Source: SABY01 sp964523795
GTDB taxonomy: Bacteria > Bacteroidota > Bacteroidia > Bacteroidales > 4484-276
NCBI GenBank assembly: GCA_964523795.1
Contig: CAZGAO010000013.1
Span: 1 to 64,000 of the forward strand
Direction of reading: 5' to 3'
Length of the DNA: 64,000 nt
The notes beneath the pieces are model-generated. The model did no database searches and was not told where the DNA came from. It saw nothing but the letters and a program-made list of their open reading frames with translations. This document shows, piece by piece, positions 41,039-50,112 of this stretch (the first letter of the stretch is position 1; every line of letters starts with the position of its first letter). The position numbers and the translations under genes are program-made.

Positions 41039-42883
41039 TTAAGCCGTTACTTCCATCACTTCCTCGTATCTCAAGTTGTCGATGATGAAATTTTGACGGG
41101 TAGGCGTATTTTTTCCCATGTAAAACGAAAGTAGTTCCGAAAGGGATTGTCCTTTCTTGAGAATTACCGGGTCGAGGCGCATGGAAGATCCAATAAAGTT
41201 TTTGAACTCATCGGGTGAAATCTCACCCAGGCCTTTAAAGCGCGTTATTTCCGGGTTTAGCTTTAGCTTGTCCAGGGCTGCCCTGCGTTCTTCATCGCTG
41301 TAGCAGTATATGGTTTTCTTCTTGTTGCGCACCCTAAACAGCGGCGTTTGCAAAATATAAAGGTGGCCGGTTTTTACCAGGTCGGGATAAAACTGGAGGA
41401 AGAAAGTGAGTAGCAGCAGGCGGATGTGCATACCATCCACATCGGCATCGGTGGCCATCACAATATTGTTGTAGCGCAGGTTTTCGAGATCCTCGTCAAT
41501 GTTCAATGCCGATTGCAACAAGTTAAACTCCTCGTTTTGATACACCACTTTTTTGCTCATGCCATAGCTGTTGAGTGGCTTGCCCTTGAGCGAAAAAACG
41601 GCTTGGGTATTCACATCGCGCGATTTGGTAATGGAGCCGCTGGCCGAATCGCCCTCGGTGATAAAGAGCGTACTCTCCAGACGGCGCTCATGGTTTTGAT
41701 TGTAATGAATACGACAATCGCGCAGTTTTTTGTTGTGAAGGCTGGCCTTTTTTACACTGTCGCGAGCCAGTTTTTTAATACCGGCAATTTCTTTTCTTTC
41801 CTTTTCCGAGCGCAGGATTTTTTGATAAATAATATCGGCGATATCCGGGTTAATGTGGAGGTAGTTGTCCAGATTGCGCTTAACGATGTCGGTTATGAAA
41901 TTGCGTATGGTTTGGCCTTCGGGTTCGATGTATTGCGATCCGAGCTTGGTTTTGGTTTGCGATTCAAAAATCGGCTCCTGTACCTTGATGCTTAGCGCAA
42001 CCACAATGGAGGCCCGCACATCCGAGGGGTCGAAATCTTTTTTGTAAAACTCGCGGATGGTTTTTACGAAGGCCTCGCGAAAAGCCGTCTGGTGGGTGCC
42101 GCCCTGGGTTGTGTTTTGTCCGTTTACAAATGAGTGGTACTCCTCGCCGTGCTGGTTGCTCATGTGCGTAAAGGCAAACTCGAAGTCGCCCTCACGGAGG
42201 TGGATAATCGGGTAAAGCGCGCCGCCGTTGATGTTGCGTTCAAGCAAATCGAGCAGGCCGTTTTTGGCATAAAAACGCTCTCCGTTGAAATAGATGCTTA
42301 GGCCGTTGTTCAGGAATACATAGTTCCACAGTAGCTTTTCTACATATTCGGGGATAAAGTGAAAATTGCCGAAGTATTTTGCGTCCGGGGTAAAAGATAT
42401 GAGTGTGCCATTTCGATCTTCTGTTTTTTGATTGGGGAAATCATGGATGATTTCACCACCCGAAAACTCAACCATTTTTGTAATACCATCGCGCACCGAT
42501 TGAGCCTTAAAGAACGATGACAGGGCATTAACGGCCTTGGCACCTACACCATTGAGGCCCACTGATTTCTTAAAAACTTTGGAATCATATTTTGCCCCGG
42601 TATTAATTTTGGCTACACAGTCGATAACCTTTCCCAGGGGGATGCCCCGGCCAAAGTCGCGGATGGTAACGGTTTTGTCTTCAATGCTCACCTCGATGCG
42701 CCTGCCATTGCCCATCACAAATTCATCAATCGAGTTGTCGATCACCTCTTTGATCAGCACATAAATGCCATCGTCCTGCGATGAGCCATCGCCCAGCTTG
42801 CCGATGTACATGCCCGGGCGCGTTTGTATGTGTTCGTTCCATTCGAGCGACCTGACCAAATCATCACTGTATTCTATTTCCAT
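41039..42883 (-). CDS. parE: DNA topoisomerase IV subunit B
   Basis: This 614-residue GHKL-ATPase subunit of a type IIA topoisomerase decatenates chromosomes. The ATP site has RPGMYIGKLGDG, EVIDNSIDEFVMG, DFGRGIPLGKV and GLNGVGAKAVNALS. The transducer lies in the middle. The Toprim domain has LFITEGDSASGS and MATDADVDGMHIRLLLLTFF. RFKGLGEISPDEF ends the core. The length and the short form without a GyrB insertion favour ParE over GyrB, typical in Bacteroidota. No parC is in the window. A TACTTTTG box lies upstream (42906-42913, minus). Confidence 0.9.
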   Translation of the reverse strand: MEIEYSDDLVRSLEWNEHIQTRPGMYIGKLGDGSSQDDGIYVLIKEVIDNSIDEFVMGNGRRIEVSIEDKTVTIRDFGRGIPLGKVIDCVAKINTGAKYDSKVFKKSVGLNGVGAKAVNALSSFFKAQSVRDGITKMVEFSGGEIIHDFPNQKTEDRNGTLISFTPDAKYFGNFHFIPEYVEKLLWNYVFLNNGLSIYFNGERFYAKNGLLDLLERNINGGALYPIIHLREGDFEFAFTHMSNQHGEEYHSFVNGQNTTQGGTHQTAFREAFVKTIREFYKKDFDPSDVRASIVVALSIKVQEPIFESQTKTKLGSQYIEPEGQTIRNFITDIVKRNLDNYLHINPDIADIIYQKILRSEKERKEIAGIKKLARDSVKKASLHNKKLRDCRIHYNQNHERRLESTLFITEGDSASGSITKSRDVNTQAVFSLKGKPLNSYGMSKKVVYQNEEFNLLQSALNIDEDLENLRYNNIVMATDADVDGMHIRLLLLTFFLQFYPDLVKTGHLYILQTPLFRVRNKKKTIYCYSDEERRAALDKLKLNPEITRFKGLGEISPDEFKNFIGSSMRLDPVILKKGQSLSELLSFYMGKNTPTRQNFIIDNLRYEEVMEVTA

Positions 42884-43051
42884 AGATTATCCTATTTTCA
42901 ACCCGCAAAAGTACTGCTTTGTTTTGTTGTTAGAGCCGGATTGAGCCAATAAGTTTTCAAACTATTGTGAACAAACAGCTAAGGTATGGCTTTATAAAAA
43001 ATCCCGACTAAAGTTCAAATTCCTATATTTGTAGCTTATAAAATTTAAAAG

Positions 43052-44092
43052 ATGCGCTACTATCATTTAATCATAGCTCTCCTGCTAATCCTTATTTCAA
43101 TATCCTGTCGCAGAACAGCCTATCAAATTGTTTATCCCTCGCTTAACGATGGCCGCTACGACAGCGAGTTTCCTTATCGCAACAGCTCAGATGAATTGGA
43201 GGTGATTTCGCACTCGGTAAAAAAAATCTATTGTCTGGTGGAGTACAACCGTTATCATTTTGATGCCACACAGGCAGTAAGCCGCACAAAGTTGCACGAT
43301 CAACGCCTGAATCGTACAGCGCAAGCCAAAAGCTATTCCAACGAATCGGTGCATGGCACGGCCACAATTATCTATAACGAAAACAACAAAGTGGTGGTAA
43401 TTACCTGTGCCCACGTGGTGGATTATCCCGATACTCTTTTCAGCTACTTCCTGGATGCTCAAAACCAGGAAACCGAATTCTTGGAAAGTGTGTCGATAAA
43501 AAAGAAACAGAACAATTTTATCCGCGAACTGCCCGACAGTGGCGAACTCGAAATTATTATCACAGACCAGGAGCATGATATTGCCTTCCTTGGCAATACC
43601 TTTGAAAACCCCAGCCCCTCAAATCCGGTGTTTGCTTATCCGGTGGGCATCTCCAAAGATCTTGAATGGGGCAGTTTTGTTTATATTATGGGCTACCCTG
43701 CCGGCTACCAAATGGTTACGCGTGGCATTGTGAGTAATCCCAAACACAACAAAAAGGATGAATTTATTGTTGATGCGCTTTTCAATCAAGGCATCAGCGG
43801 AGGTATTGTGCTGGCTGTGCGCGATGGAGTTCCCAATTTTGAACTCGTGGGTTTGGCACGCGCGGTATCGGCAAACTACAAAAATGTGTTAAAGCCACAA
43901 AACGAAAGCCATCAGGAAGTGTATAATCCTAACATTCCATACCAGGGCGATCTATTCGTAAAAGTGGAAAAAGAAATTAATTACGGTATTACCTTCACCA
44001 TTTCCATCCAATCCGTGCGTGAATTATATATACAAAACAGGAATATCTTTACCGCTAAGGGTTATAATCTGGATGGTTTTTTTGAAAATTAG
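43052..44092 (+). CDS. Trypsin-like serine protease lipoprotein
   Basis: This 346-residue protein has a lipoprotein signal (LILISISC, C19). The chymotrypsin-fold triad is visible: H121 in VVITCAHVV, D176 in EHDIAFLG and S249 in NQGISGGIV. It also has HGTATIIY before the His, as in HtrA-like enzymes, but no PDZ domain follows. It is probably an envelope protease of the outer membrane or periplasm. A TATATTTG -7 box lies 20 bp upstream (43024-43031). It converges with the first arylsulfotransferase gene, sharing TTAG (44089-44092) for both stops. Confidence 0.85.
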   Translation: MRYYHLIIALLLILISISCRRTAYQIVYPSLNDGRYDSEFPYRNSSDELEVISHSVKKIYCLVEYNRYHFDATQAVSRTKLHDQRLNRTAQAKSYSNESVHGTATIIYNENNKVVVITCAHVVDYPDTLFSYFLDAQNQETEFLESVSIKKKQNNFIRELPDSGELEIIITDQEHDIAFLGNTFENPSPSNPVFAYPVGISKDLEWGSFVYIMGYPAGYQMVTRGIVSNPKHNKKDEFIVDALFNQGISGGIVLAVRDGVPNFELVGLARAVSANYKNVLKPQNESHQEVYNPNIPYQGDLFVKVEKEINYGITFTISIQSVRELYIQNRNIFTAKGYNLDGFFEN

Positions 44093-46944
44093 CGACTAAT
44101 CAAAAATTTCTTAGCTGGCACAGCTATCGTTTTCTTTCCAAGACGAACTGTTGTTTTGATAAAATAAATACCGCTGGTAAGCTCCTTCAAATCAACATCT
44201 ACATACTTTCGGTCAATTCCGGTTTCTTGATGAATAAGCCCGGCAATAAGCGAATAGACCTGGTAATTGGTGATAGTGGCGGATTCTGATTCGATGCGAA
44301 AAATACCATCGTTGGGATTGGGATAGATTTTTAGTGGTTTAATCGAATAATTTCCAATGCCCAGGTCATTGCCCGTAGTAAAGATTGCCCATAAAGTATC
44401 TGCTTGCACGTTCCCAAATTCATCCTGAATACTATGAGGCCGTAGGGCGATATAATACTGTTGATAACTTTCGAGCCAATTATTCGGATACAATTTGATC
44501 GTGTTTTTTTCGGTGCTAATGGATGCTTCAAAACTTACATCGCTGCCATTTAGCGTGTCATTTTTAAACACGAGCATTGCAGGCAAGTCTTCATTTGTTA
44601 TTTCACTTCCGTCTGTTTTAAAAATCTGTTCATCAAAATGCAATTGCACAGTTATGTCGCGAACAACATCGTTGGATCCGTTGGCCGGGATAAACAAAGT
44701 CTTTGGCTCCAGGCTATCACTTACATAATACACAAAGTCCTGTGCCTGCTCCAATACCTGACCGTTTTTATCAGCAAAACTGTGGCCTGTAAAATGAACA
44801 AGGTAGGTTTTGTTGTTCAACAAGGTGTCGGGGATCAGGGTAATTTTACGTTTCCAGGTATCGATAGTGCTTTTATAGCCAACCGGGTTTCCACCCGCAC
44901 TATCCCTTATCAGAGAGATAATTTCAGAAAGGTCATTTGATTGAATATAGCTGCTGTCCGGATGAAATACGGTTTCGCTAAAAACGAAGCTAAAAAATGT
45001 GGTGTTGGATATATATGAACCGTTTACAGGTATTGCACGCATCTGCGGGGCTAACTCATCATCCAGCACCGCCTGCACGTTTACCTGGCAGGCAATGCGC
45101 TGGGCAAGGTTTCCCTCGAATATGGAATCGTAGTTAAAGGTAAAAACATCTCTAATCTCGCCTTCGTGAAAACCAGGGTTAAACTCAATAAATAATTCTG
45201 CTGATGCTTTTGCAGGGATGCTAAGGGGTAGGGGTGTGATTAGCTGAAAGGCCTCGTGGTGATGGTGAGCACTGCTAATTTTAATTATATAATCGGCATC
45301 GTTGTACAGATTGATGGGTAGGATTGGAGGGTTATCGGTATCCGATTCAAAGGTGAGCGTATCCTTGTCGGGAACGAGCAATTGATTTTTCCATTGGCCT
45401 TTAAGCACCCGGTAGCAGTGTACCCAGTCCGGGAGAATAGCTTCCCAGCACTTTTGATTATTAGCGTCCACTTCGGTAAAATTTGGAGAAACTACATCAA
45501 CAGACCCCCAGCCAATAAGTGTGTTGCCGTTGGGCAAGCGTCGAGTGCTACCCGTTGCAGGGGCAAAGATTGCGGGATCGTTAATGTAATTCCATACCCG
45601 GCTTGCAGTAAGGTTTTCTTCATCCAATTCATATTCGATGGCCTGCGAAAACAATGGGTCGTGCAGGTTGCCATTGTCGTAGAGCGTAAGGTTGCCGTTT
45701 GCCAATCGACGTGCATCGTGCTGATAAGTAAAGCCAACAGTGTCGTTAGTAAAAGTAAACATGTTGTTGAGTGCTTTGGGGCCAAAGCGCCAAATGATAG
45801 CACCCGTATTTCTGTTGATCTTGGTGATTTCGTTCAAGTGGCGGCTCGATAGTAAAAGGTGGCCATCGTTATCGATTTCGAGGCTATTGCCATGCACACA
45901 GTCGATATGGCCAGTGGTGAGATCCTCAGCATAAGCATCAGTAATGGCAAAGTGATCCCAGCTTCGCCACTGAAATATTACATTGTCGCTGCTGTCGGTT
46001 TCCTGTATCACCAAGCCTACAACCGAGGCGAAAGGGCTGCCACCATTAACCACGGTATCCATCCCTACAATTTGTGCATCGTAGGCCATCAGTATTGTGT
46101 TCCCGTTTTCGAGCAGCAAACCCTCATGAGAATCTACCATATATCCATTTTGCATTTTCAGTGTATCAATAATCTGGTAATGGTTGTTGAGTATGTAATA
46201 GCATTTTGATGCAGGAAGGGATGAACTCCCATAAAAGTGCATGAGTTTGTTTTGGCCGGTAAACTTAAAATCGCTACAGTGTTCATCATACTCCCGGTAA
46301 AAAACCGGAGTGCCATGTGGGTCGATAATTTGAATATATGGACTGAAGCCGCTAATTGAAGGGGTGCTGATTAAGAAATAGCCGGGTGCAGGCTGTGTGT
46401 AGTGCAAAATTTCAAGGCCTGGGAAATCATCAGGTGTGTCTATGTCTGAATGCGGAAACCCCTTTGCACTTTGATTCAAGCTCGAACTTTGCTCAATATT
46501 TTGCATGCTGTCACCTTGCAAATGGAGATCGGATGATAATGCGCTGTTGATAAAGTCAGGACTTTTATTTTTTGAAATCATAAAACTAAAACTGGTGTCA
46601 TTGATAAAAGTACCTTTCTCCAAAGATCTAAGGGTTGATACTTTTACTGCTATTTCTTCACCCATTTTAAAAGGATGCCCCGGATAAAAAACGAATGTCC
46701 GGCCATCATTGGCCAATTTTAGCTCTCCTTTTATCAATCCGCTCAACGATCCTGTAACGCTAAGGCTTTTGGATAGGGTCTGCGCCTGAATGCTAATTCC
46801 ACCGTGGCGCAAAACAATGGTGTTTTCGGGGTTAATAAATTTTGACCCATCTTGTGGCGATAGGTATTGCCAGCCCGTTTGGGCAAACAAAAGAGATGGA
46901 AAGAGGAGCAGGAAAAAAATGAGTGTAGAAGTTTGATTTCTCAT
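44089..46944 (-). CDS. Secreted arylsulfotransferase-like protein with T9SS sorting domain (copy 1)
   Basis: This 951-residue exported protein starts with a signal peptide (to LLFAQ, about 22), then an Ig-like domain with GSKFINPENTIVLRHGG. The central part resembles the arylsulfotransferase beta-propeller: NVIFQWRSWDHFAITDAYAEDLTTGHIDCVHGNSLEID, then HLLLSSRHLNEITKIN and AIIWRFG. Two Ig/Big_5-type domains follow, one near 625-735 and one to about 850. The end, KPLKIYPNPNDGIFRI then YVDVDLKELTSGIYFIK, is a type A T9SS sorting domain. Likely surface-exposed. The family transfers sulfate from aryl sulfates, but activity here is inferred. The second copy lies directly upstream. Confidence 0.85.
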   Translation of the reverse strand: MRNQTSTLIFFLLLFPSLLFAQTGWQYLSPQDGSKFINPENTIVLRHGGISIQAQTLSKSLSVTGSLSGLIKGELKLANDGRTFVFYPGHPFKMGEEIAVKVSTLRSLEKGTFINDTSFSFMISKNKSPDFINSALSSDLHLQGDSMQNIEQSSSLNQSAKGFPHSDIDTPDDFPGLEILHYTQPAPGYFLISTPSISGFSPYIQIIDPHGTPVFYREYDEHCSDFKFTGQNKLMHFYGSSSLPASKCYYILNNHYQIIDTLKMQNGYMVDSHEGLLLENGNTILMAYDAQIVGMDTVVNGGSPFASVVGLVIQETDSSDNVIFQWRSWDHFAITDAYAEDLTTGHIDCVHGNSLEIDNDGHLLLSSRHLNEITKINRNTGAIIWRFGPKALNNMFTFTNDTVGFTYQHDARRLANGNLTLYDNGNLHDPLFSQAIEYELDEENLTASRVWNYINDPAIFAPATGSTRRLPNGNTLIGWGSVDVVSPNFTEVDANNQKCWEAILPDWVHCYRVLKGQWKNQLLVPDKDTLTFESDTDNPPILPINLYNDADYIIKISSAHHHHEAFQLITPLPLSIPAKASAELFIEFNPGFHEGEIRDVFTFNYDSIFEGNLAQRIACQVNVQAVLDDELAPQMRAIPVNGSYISNTTFFSFVFSETVFHPDSSYIQSNDLSEIISLIRDSAGGNPVGYKSTIDTWKRKITLIPDTLLNNKTYLVHFTGHSFADKNGQVLEQAQDFVYYVSDSLEPKTLFIPANGSNDVVRDITVQLHFDEQIFKTDGSEITNEDLPAMLVFKNDTLNGSDVSFEASISTEKNTIKLYPNNWLESYQQYYIALRPHSIQDEFGNVQADTLWAIFTTGNDLGIGNYSIKPLKIYPNPNDGIFRIESESATITNYQVYSLIAGLIHQETGIDRKYVDVDLKELTSGIYFIKTTVRLGKKTIAVPAKKFLISR

Positions 46945-47009
46945 AGCTGATTTTTTTTTGCTTCGATACTTGAATTCGATGATTATTTGGAAAAATACGA
47001 ATATTGAAA

Positions 47010-47054
47010 TACAAAACCTGCAAACATTTCATTTTCATGTTTGCAGGTTTTGTA
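47010..47054 (-). terminator. Long hairpin after the second arylsulfotransferase gene
   Basis: An 18-bp perfect stem pairs 47010-47027 with 47037-47054 around a 9-nt loop. It begins 14 bp after the stop at 47069 and has a T-rich end on the minus strand. Confidence 0.7.
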
Positions 47055-47068
47055 ATATCAAAGCATTT

Positions 47069-49921
47069 TTATTGTTTGATGATTTTTTGCGTTCCTGAAG
47101 AGCCATCTTCAAAATGAACCATCATAAGATAAACGCCAGGCTTGTAGCTGCTCAGGTCGATTAGTGCAGTTTTATCTGTCGTTTGCCAGTCCATAATTTT
47201 GTTACCATTCATACCGAATAGCTGAATATGTTTTTGGCTCGATTGCTCAAACGAAATAGTAAGGTTTCCTTTAGTAGGATTGGGTTGGAGATGAAGTTCT
47301 CTGGCTGTATTATTATCAATACCCAAATCATCACCCGTTTCGAAATGCGTGTACTGCAGATCCTCGATTACATTACCAGCCATATCCATCAGCATTCCTG
47401 GAATCATCTCAAAATAATAATATTTAAAGGCATCCAGATTATTAACCGGATGGATGGTGATCAGACTTTTAGCTTCATCAATCATTCCCATTACTGCAAG
47501 GCTATCGCCATTAGCATCATCTATCTTCAAATTAAATAAGCTGGGAATATCACTGGAAGTGATTTCAGTGCCATTCGATTTTTGCACTGCTTCATCAAAG
47601 CTAACCGTAATTATGGCATTAAGATATACATCTGTAGTGCTGTCAGCAGGATTGATTTCGATGTCTGGGAGCTCATCATCAATGGTAGTAAAAGTGCTAA
47701 TGATTTCGGCATCAACAATATGACCCTCGCGATCGGCAACACTTCCGCCCGGCAATTCAAAATAATAGCTATTGCCCGCATTTAATTTTTCATTGGGACG
47801 GAGCACGATTTTACGTTTCCATGCATCCAGGTAGGCAGTGAAATCTACATCTCCGCCGTTGGCATCGATTTCTTTAAAAACAAGCATGTCCCGCAAATCC
47901 AGCGATTTGATAGTACTGCCATCAGGATAAGCCAGGCTTTCGTTAAAGTTAATTTCGATGCTGCTTTCCCTGTCCACATCGGCGGCTCCGTCCATGGGGC
48001 TAATAGTCCACTCCGGGGCATGCAAATCCTCGATGTAAGCGGTGATGAATATTTGCCGGGCTATGCGTTGGGGCAAAGTGTCGAGGATGAAGGAATCATA
48101 ATTCAATGTTAATACATCATCCAGTTGGCCTTCTTCGTCAGTGGGGTTGAGTTGAAACTGGAAATTCACAGTTTCGCCTGCAGGGATAACCAGGGGCAGG
48201 GGTGATGTTACCTGATAGCAAGCCAGGAAATTGTGCGTGCTGGTAATTTGTATTTCGTGCGTGCTGTTGTTGGTAACAGGGATAATTTTTGGCCATTCCA
48301 CATAATCATCATAGGTACCAAAGTCAACGCTATCCAGTGCGGGTACAAAAAGATCGCTAATCCAGTTGTATTTCAATCCGCGGTAATGGCGTGCATTGTT
48401 AGGCCATTCTACTTCCCATACTTTTTCTTTTTCGTAGGTGGTCTCGGTTAGGCATATCGGCCAGGTAATGCCCCAAGAGATGAGGGTATTGCTATTGTCC
48501 AGGCGTTGTGAACTGCCCCTGGCTCTGCCGTAAACTACCGGATCGTTAATATAGTTCCATACGCGGGTAGCGATAAGGTTTTCCTCATCCAGTGCGTATT
48601 CTAAGGATTGCGAATAGGAAGGTTCGTGATGGTTGCCGTTATCGTAGAGGGTAATGTTTCCGTTGGCAATCCGGCGGATGTCGTGCTGATAATAAAAGCC
48701 GATAGTATCATTAGTAAAGGTGAACATGTTGTTTTTGGCATTGGGGCCAAATCGCCAGATAATCTCTCCGGTTTCCAGATTGATCTTAGTAATTTCGTTC
48801 ATGTGTCGGCTTGATATTAGTAGCATGCCATCATCATCCAACGCGAAAGCGTTGCCATGCGCATAGTCGATGGTTGATTTAGTGAAATCGATATGTGTGG
48901 CATCGGTAATGGCAAAATGATCCCAGCTTCGCCACTGAAATATCACATTGTCATTTTCATCGAGTTCCTGTATTACCAGGCCGGTAACCGTAGCATTGGG
49001 GTCGCCACCCTCTACAACAGTGTCCATGCCTACTGGTTGGGGGTCGTAGGCCATCAGAAAATAGTGCCCGTTTTCGAGCAAAAGCATGTCGTGTGTATCT
49101 ACGTGATAGCCGTTGCCCATTGTTAGGGTATCATAAATTTCATAATGGGTATTCATAACCAAGTACTTATTAGTGGCTGGGTTTTGGCGATTCCTTTCGC
49201 CGAAGGCAAGACGGTTTCCCGGGTGCATTTTATAGTCCTGTGTCTCATTATGCCAGTCGCAGTAAAAAACCGGGGTACCATAGCAATCGATCACAGTATT
49301 GTAAAAGCCATAAGACGACCCATCGCGATTACCATTGGGTGATACGAAGGTATAGCCCGGAGCAGGATTGTCGTTTTCGGTAACTGTGGGTATGGGATAA
49401 TTGTCGGGATAGTTGTTGTCGTTTTTTTGTTCGTGTGCTTTACCCTTCGTGGCATGGCTTGGGGCACCAGTGTTTTCAGCCTCAAGCTGAGCTATGCGTT
49501 GGTAATATTCAGCCAGCAGGGGCGTGTTGTCGGTGGCTTGTACCTCGAACGAAAATCTTAATGCCGGCAAAGCCTGGCCACTTTCTGTTTTTAAATCGGG
49601 TTCAAGTGCAAAGCGAATCGTTTCGCCATAGAGGAAAGGCCTGGCAGGTGTAACAATCAGTGTGCGATGGTCGGCCGAAAGTGTAATTTCTCCGTTTATT
49701 TCGCCCTGCTCCGATCCTGTGATCCGGACTTTGGTGGAAGGGATGCTTGACTCATCAATGGCTTCTCCGTGCCGAATAGCGATTTTGCTTTCGGCCTGCA
49801 CAAATTTGGAACCCGGTTGTGGCGAAATGTAATTCCATGTTGTTTGCCCAAAAGCTATATTACTTAATAGGGCAATAAGAATGAGCAGCGTTGTGGTTTT
49901 GATTTTTTTTAATTGATTCAT
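47069..49921 (-). CDS. Secreted arylsulfotransferase-like protein with T9SS sorting domain (copy 2)
   Basis: This 950-residue paralogue has the same order as copy 1: signal peptide (to AFGQ), Ig-like domain from GSKFVQAESKIAIRHGEA, propeller with NVIFQWRSWDHFAITDATHIDF, LLISSRHMNEITKIN and EIIWRFG, Big_5-like domains (SPMDGAADVDRESSIEINFNESL, near 640; NPADSTTDVYLNAIITVSFDE, near 750) and a T9SS domain LQPNPTKGNLTISF. The likely catalytic histidines are shared by both copies. The pair arose by duplication. Each has its own spacing and a terminator lies between them, so separate transcription is likely. Confidence 0.85.
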   Translation of the reverse strand: MNQLKKIKTTTLLILIALLSNIAFGQTTWNYISPQPGSKFVQAESKIAIRHGEAIDESSIPSTKVRITGSEQGEINGEITLSADHRTLIVTPARPFLYGETIRFALEPDLKTESGQALPALRFSFEVQATDNTPLLAEYYQRIAQLEAENTGAPSHATKGKAHEQKNDNNYPDNYPIPTVTENDNPAPGYTFVSPNGNRDGSSYGFYNTVIDCYGTPVFYCDWHNETQDYKMHPGNRLAFGERNRQNPATNKYLVMNTHYEIYDTLTMGNGYHVDTHDMLLLENGHYFLMAYDPQPVGMDTVVEGGDPNATVTGLVIQELDENDNVIFQWRSWDHFAITDATHIDFTKSTIDYAHGNAFALDDDGMLLISSRHMNEITKINLETGEIIWRFGPNAKNNMFTFTNDTIGFYYQHDIRRIANGNITLYDNGNHHEPSYSQSLEYALDEENLIATRVWNYINDPVVYGRARGSSQRLDNSNTLISWGITWPICLTETTYEKEKVWEVEWPNNARHYRGLKYNWISDLFVPALDSVDFGTYDDYVEWPKIIPVTNNSTHEIQITSTHNFLACYQVTSPLPLVIPAGETVNFQFQLNPTDEEGQLDDVLTLNYDSFILDTLPQRIARQIFITAYIEDLHAPEWTISPMDGAADVDRESSIEINFNESLAYPDGSTIKSLDLRDMLVFKEIDANGGDVDFTAYLDAWKRKIVLRPNEKLNAGNSYYFELPGGSVADREGHIVDAEIISTFTTIDDELPDIEINPADSTTDVYLNAIITVSFDEAVQKSNGTEITSSDIPSLFNLKIDDANGDSLAVMGMIDEAKSLITIHPVNNLDAFKYYYFEMIPGMLMDMAGNVIEDLQYTHFETGDDLGIDNNTARELHLQPNPTKGNLTISFEQSSQKHIQLFGMNGNKIMDWQTTDKTALIDLSSYKPGVYLMMVHFEDGSSGTQKIIKQ

Positions 49922-50112
49922 AGTTTTGCTTTTTTTGATAAATAAAAATGATGAAATAAAAATCTATTTGAATTGACATAAAATATTCTATTTTATAATA
50001 TCAGTTTCAATTGCAAAAGTATGAAAATATTTTGTGGTTTCTTGATATTTAAATATTTACTGCTTTATAAATTAAAACCAAATATTAGCCTTTCGCAATT
50101 AATGATGATGTT

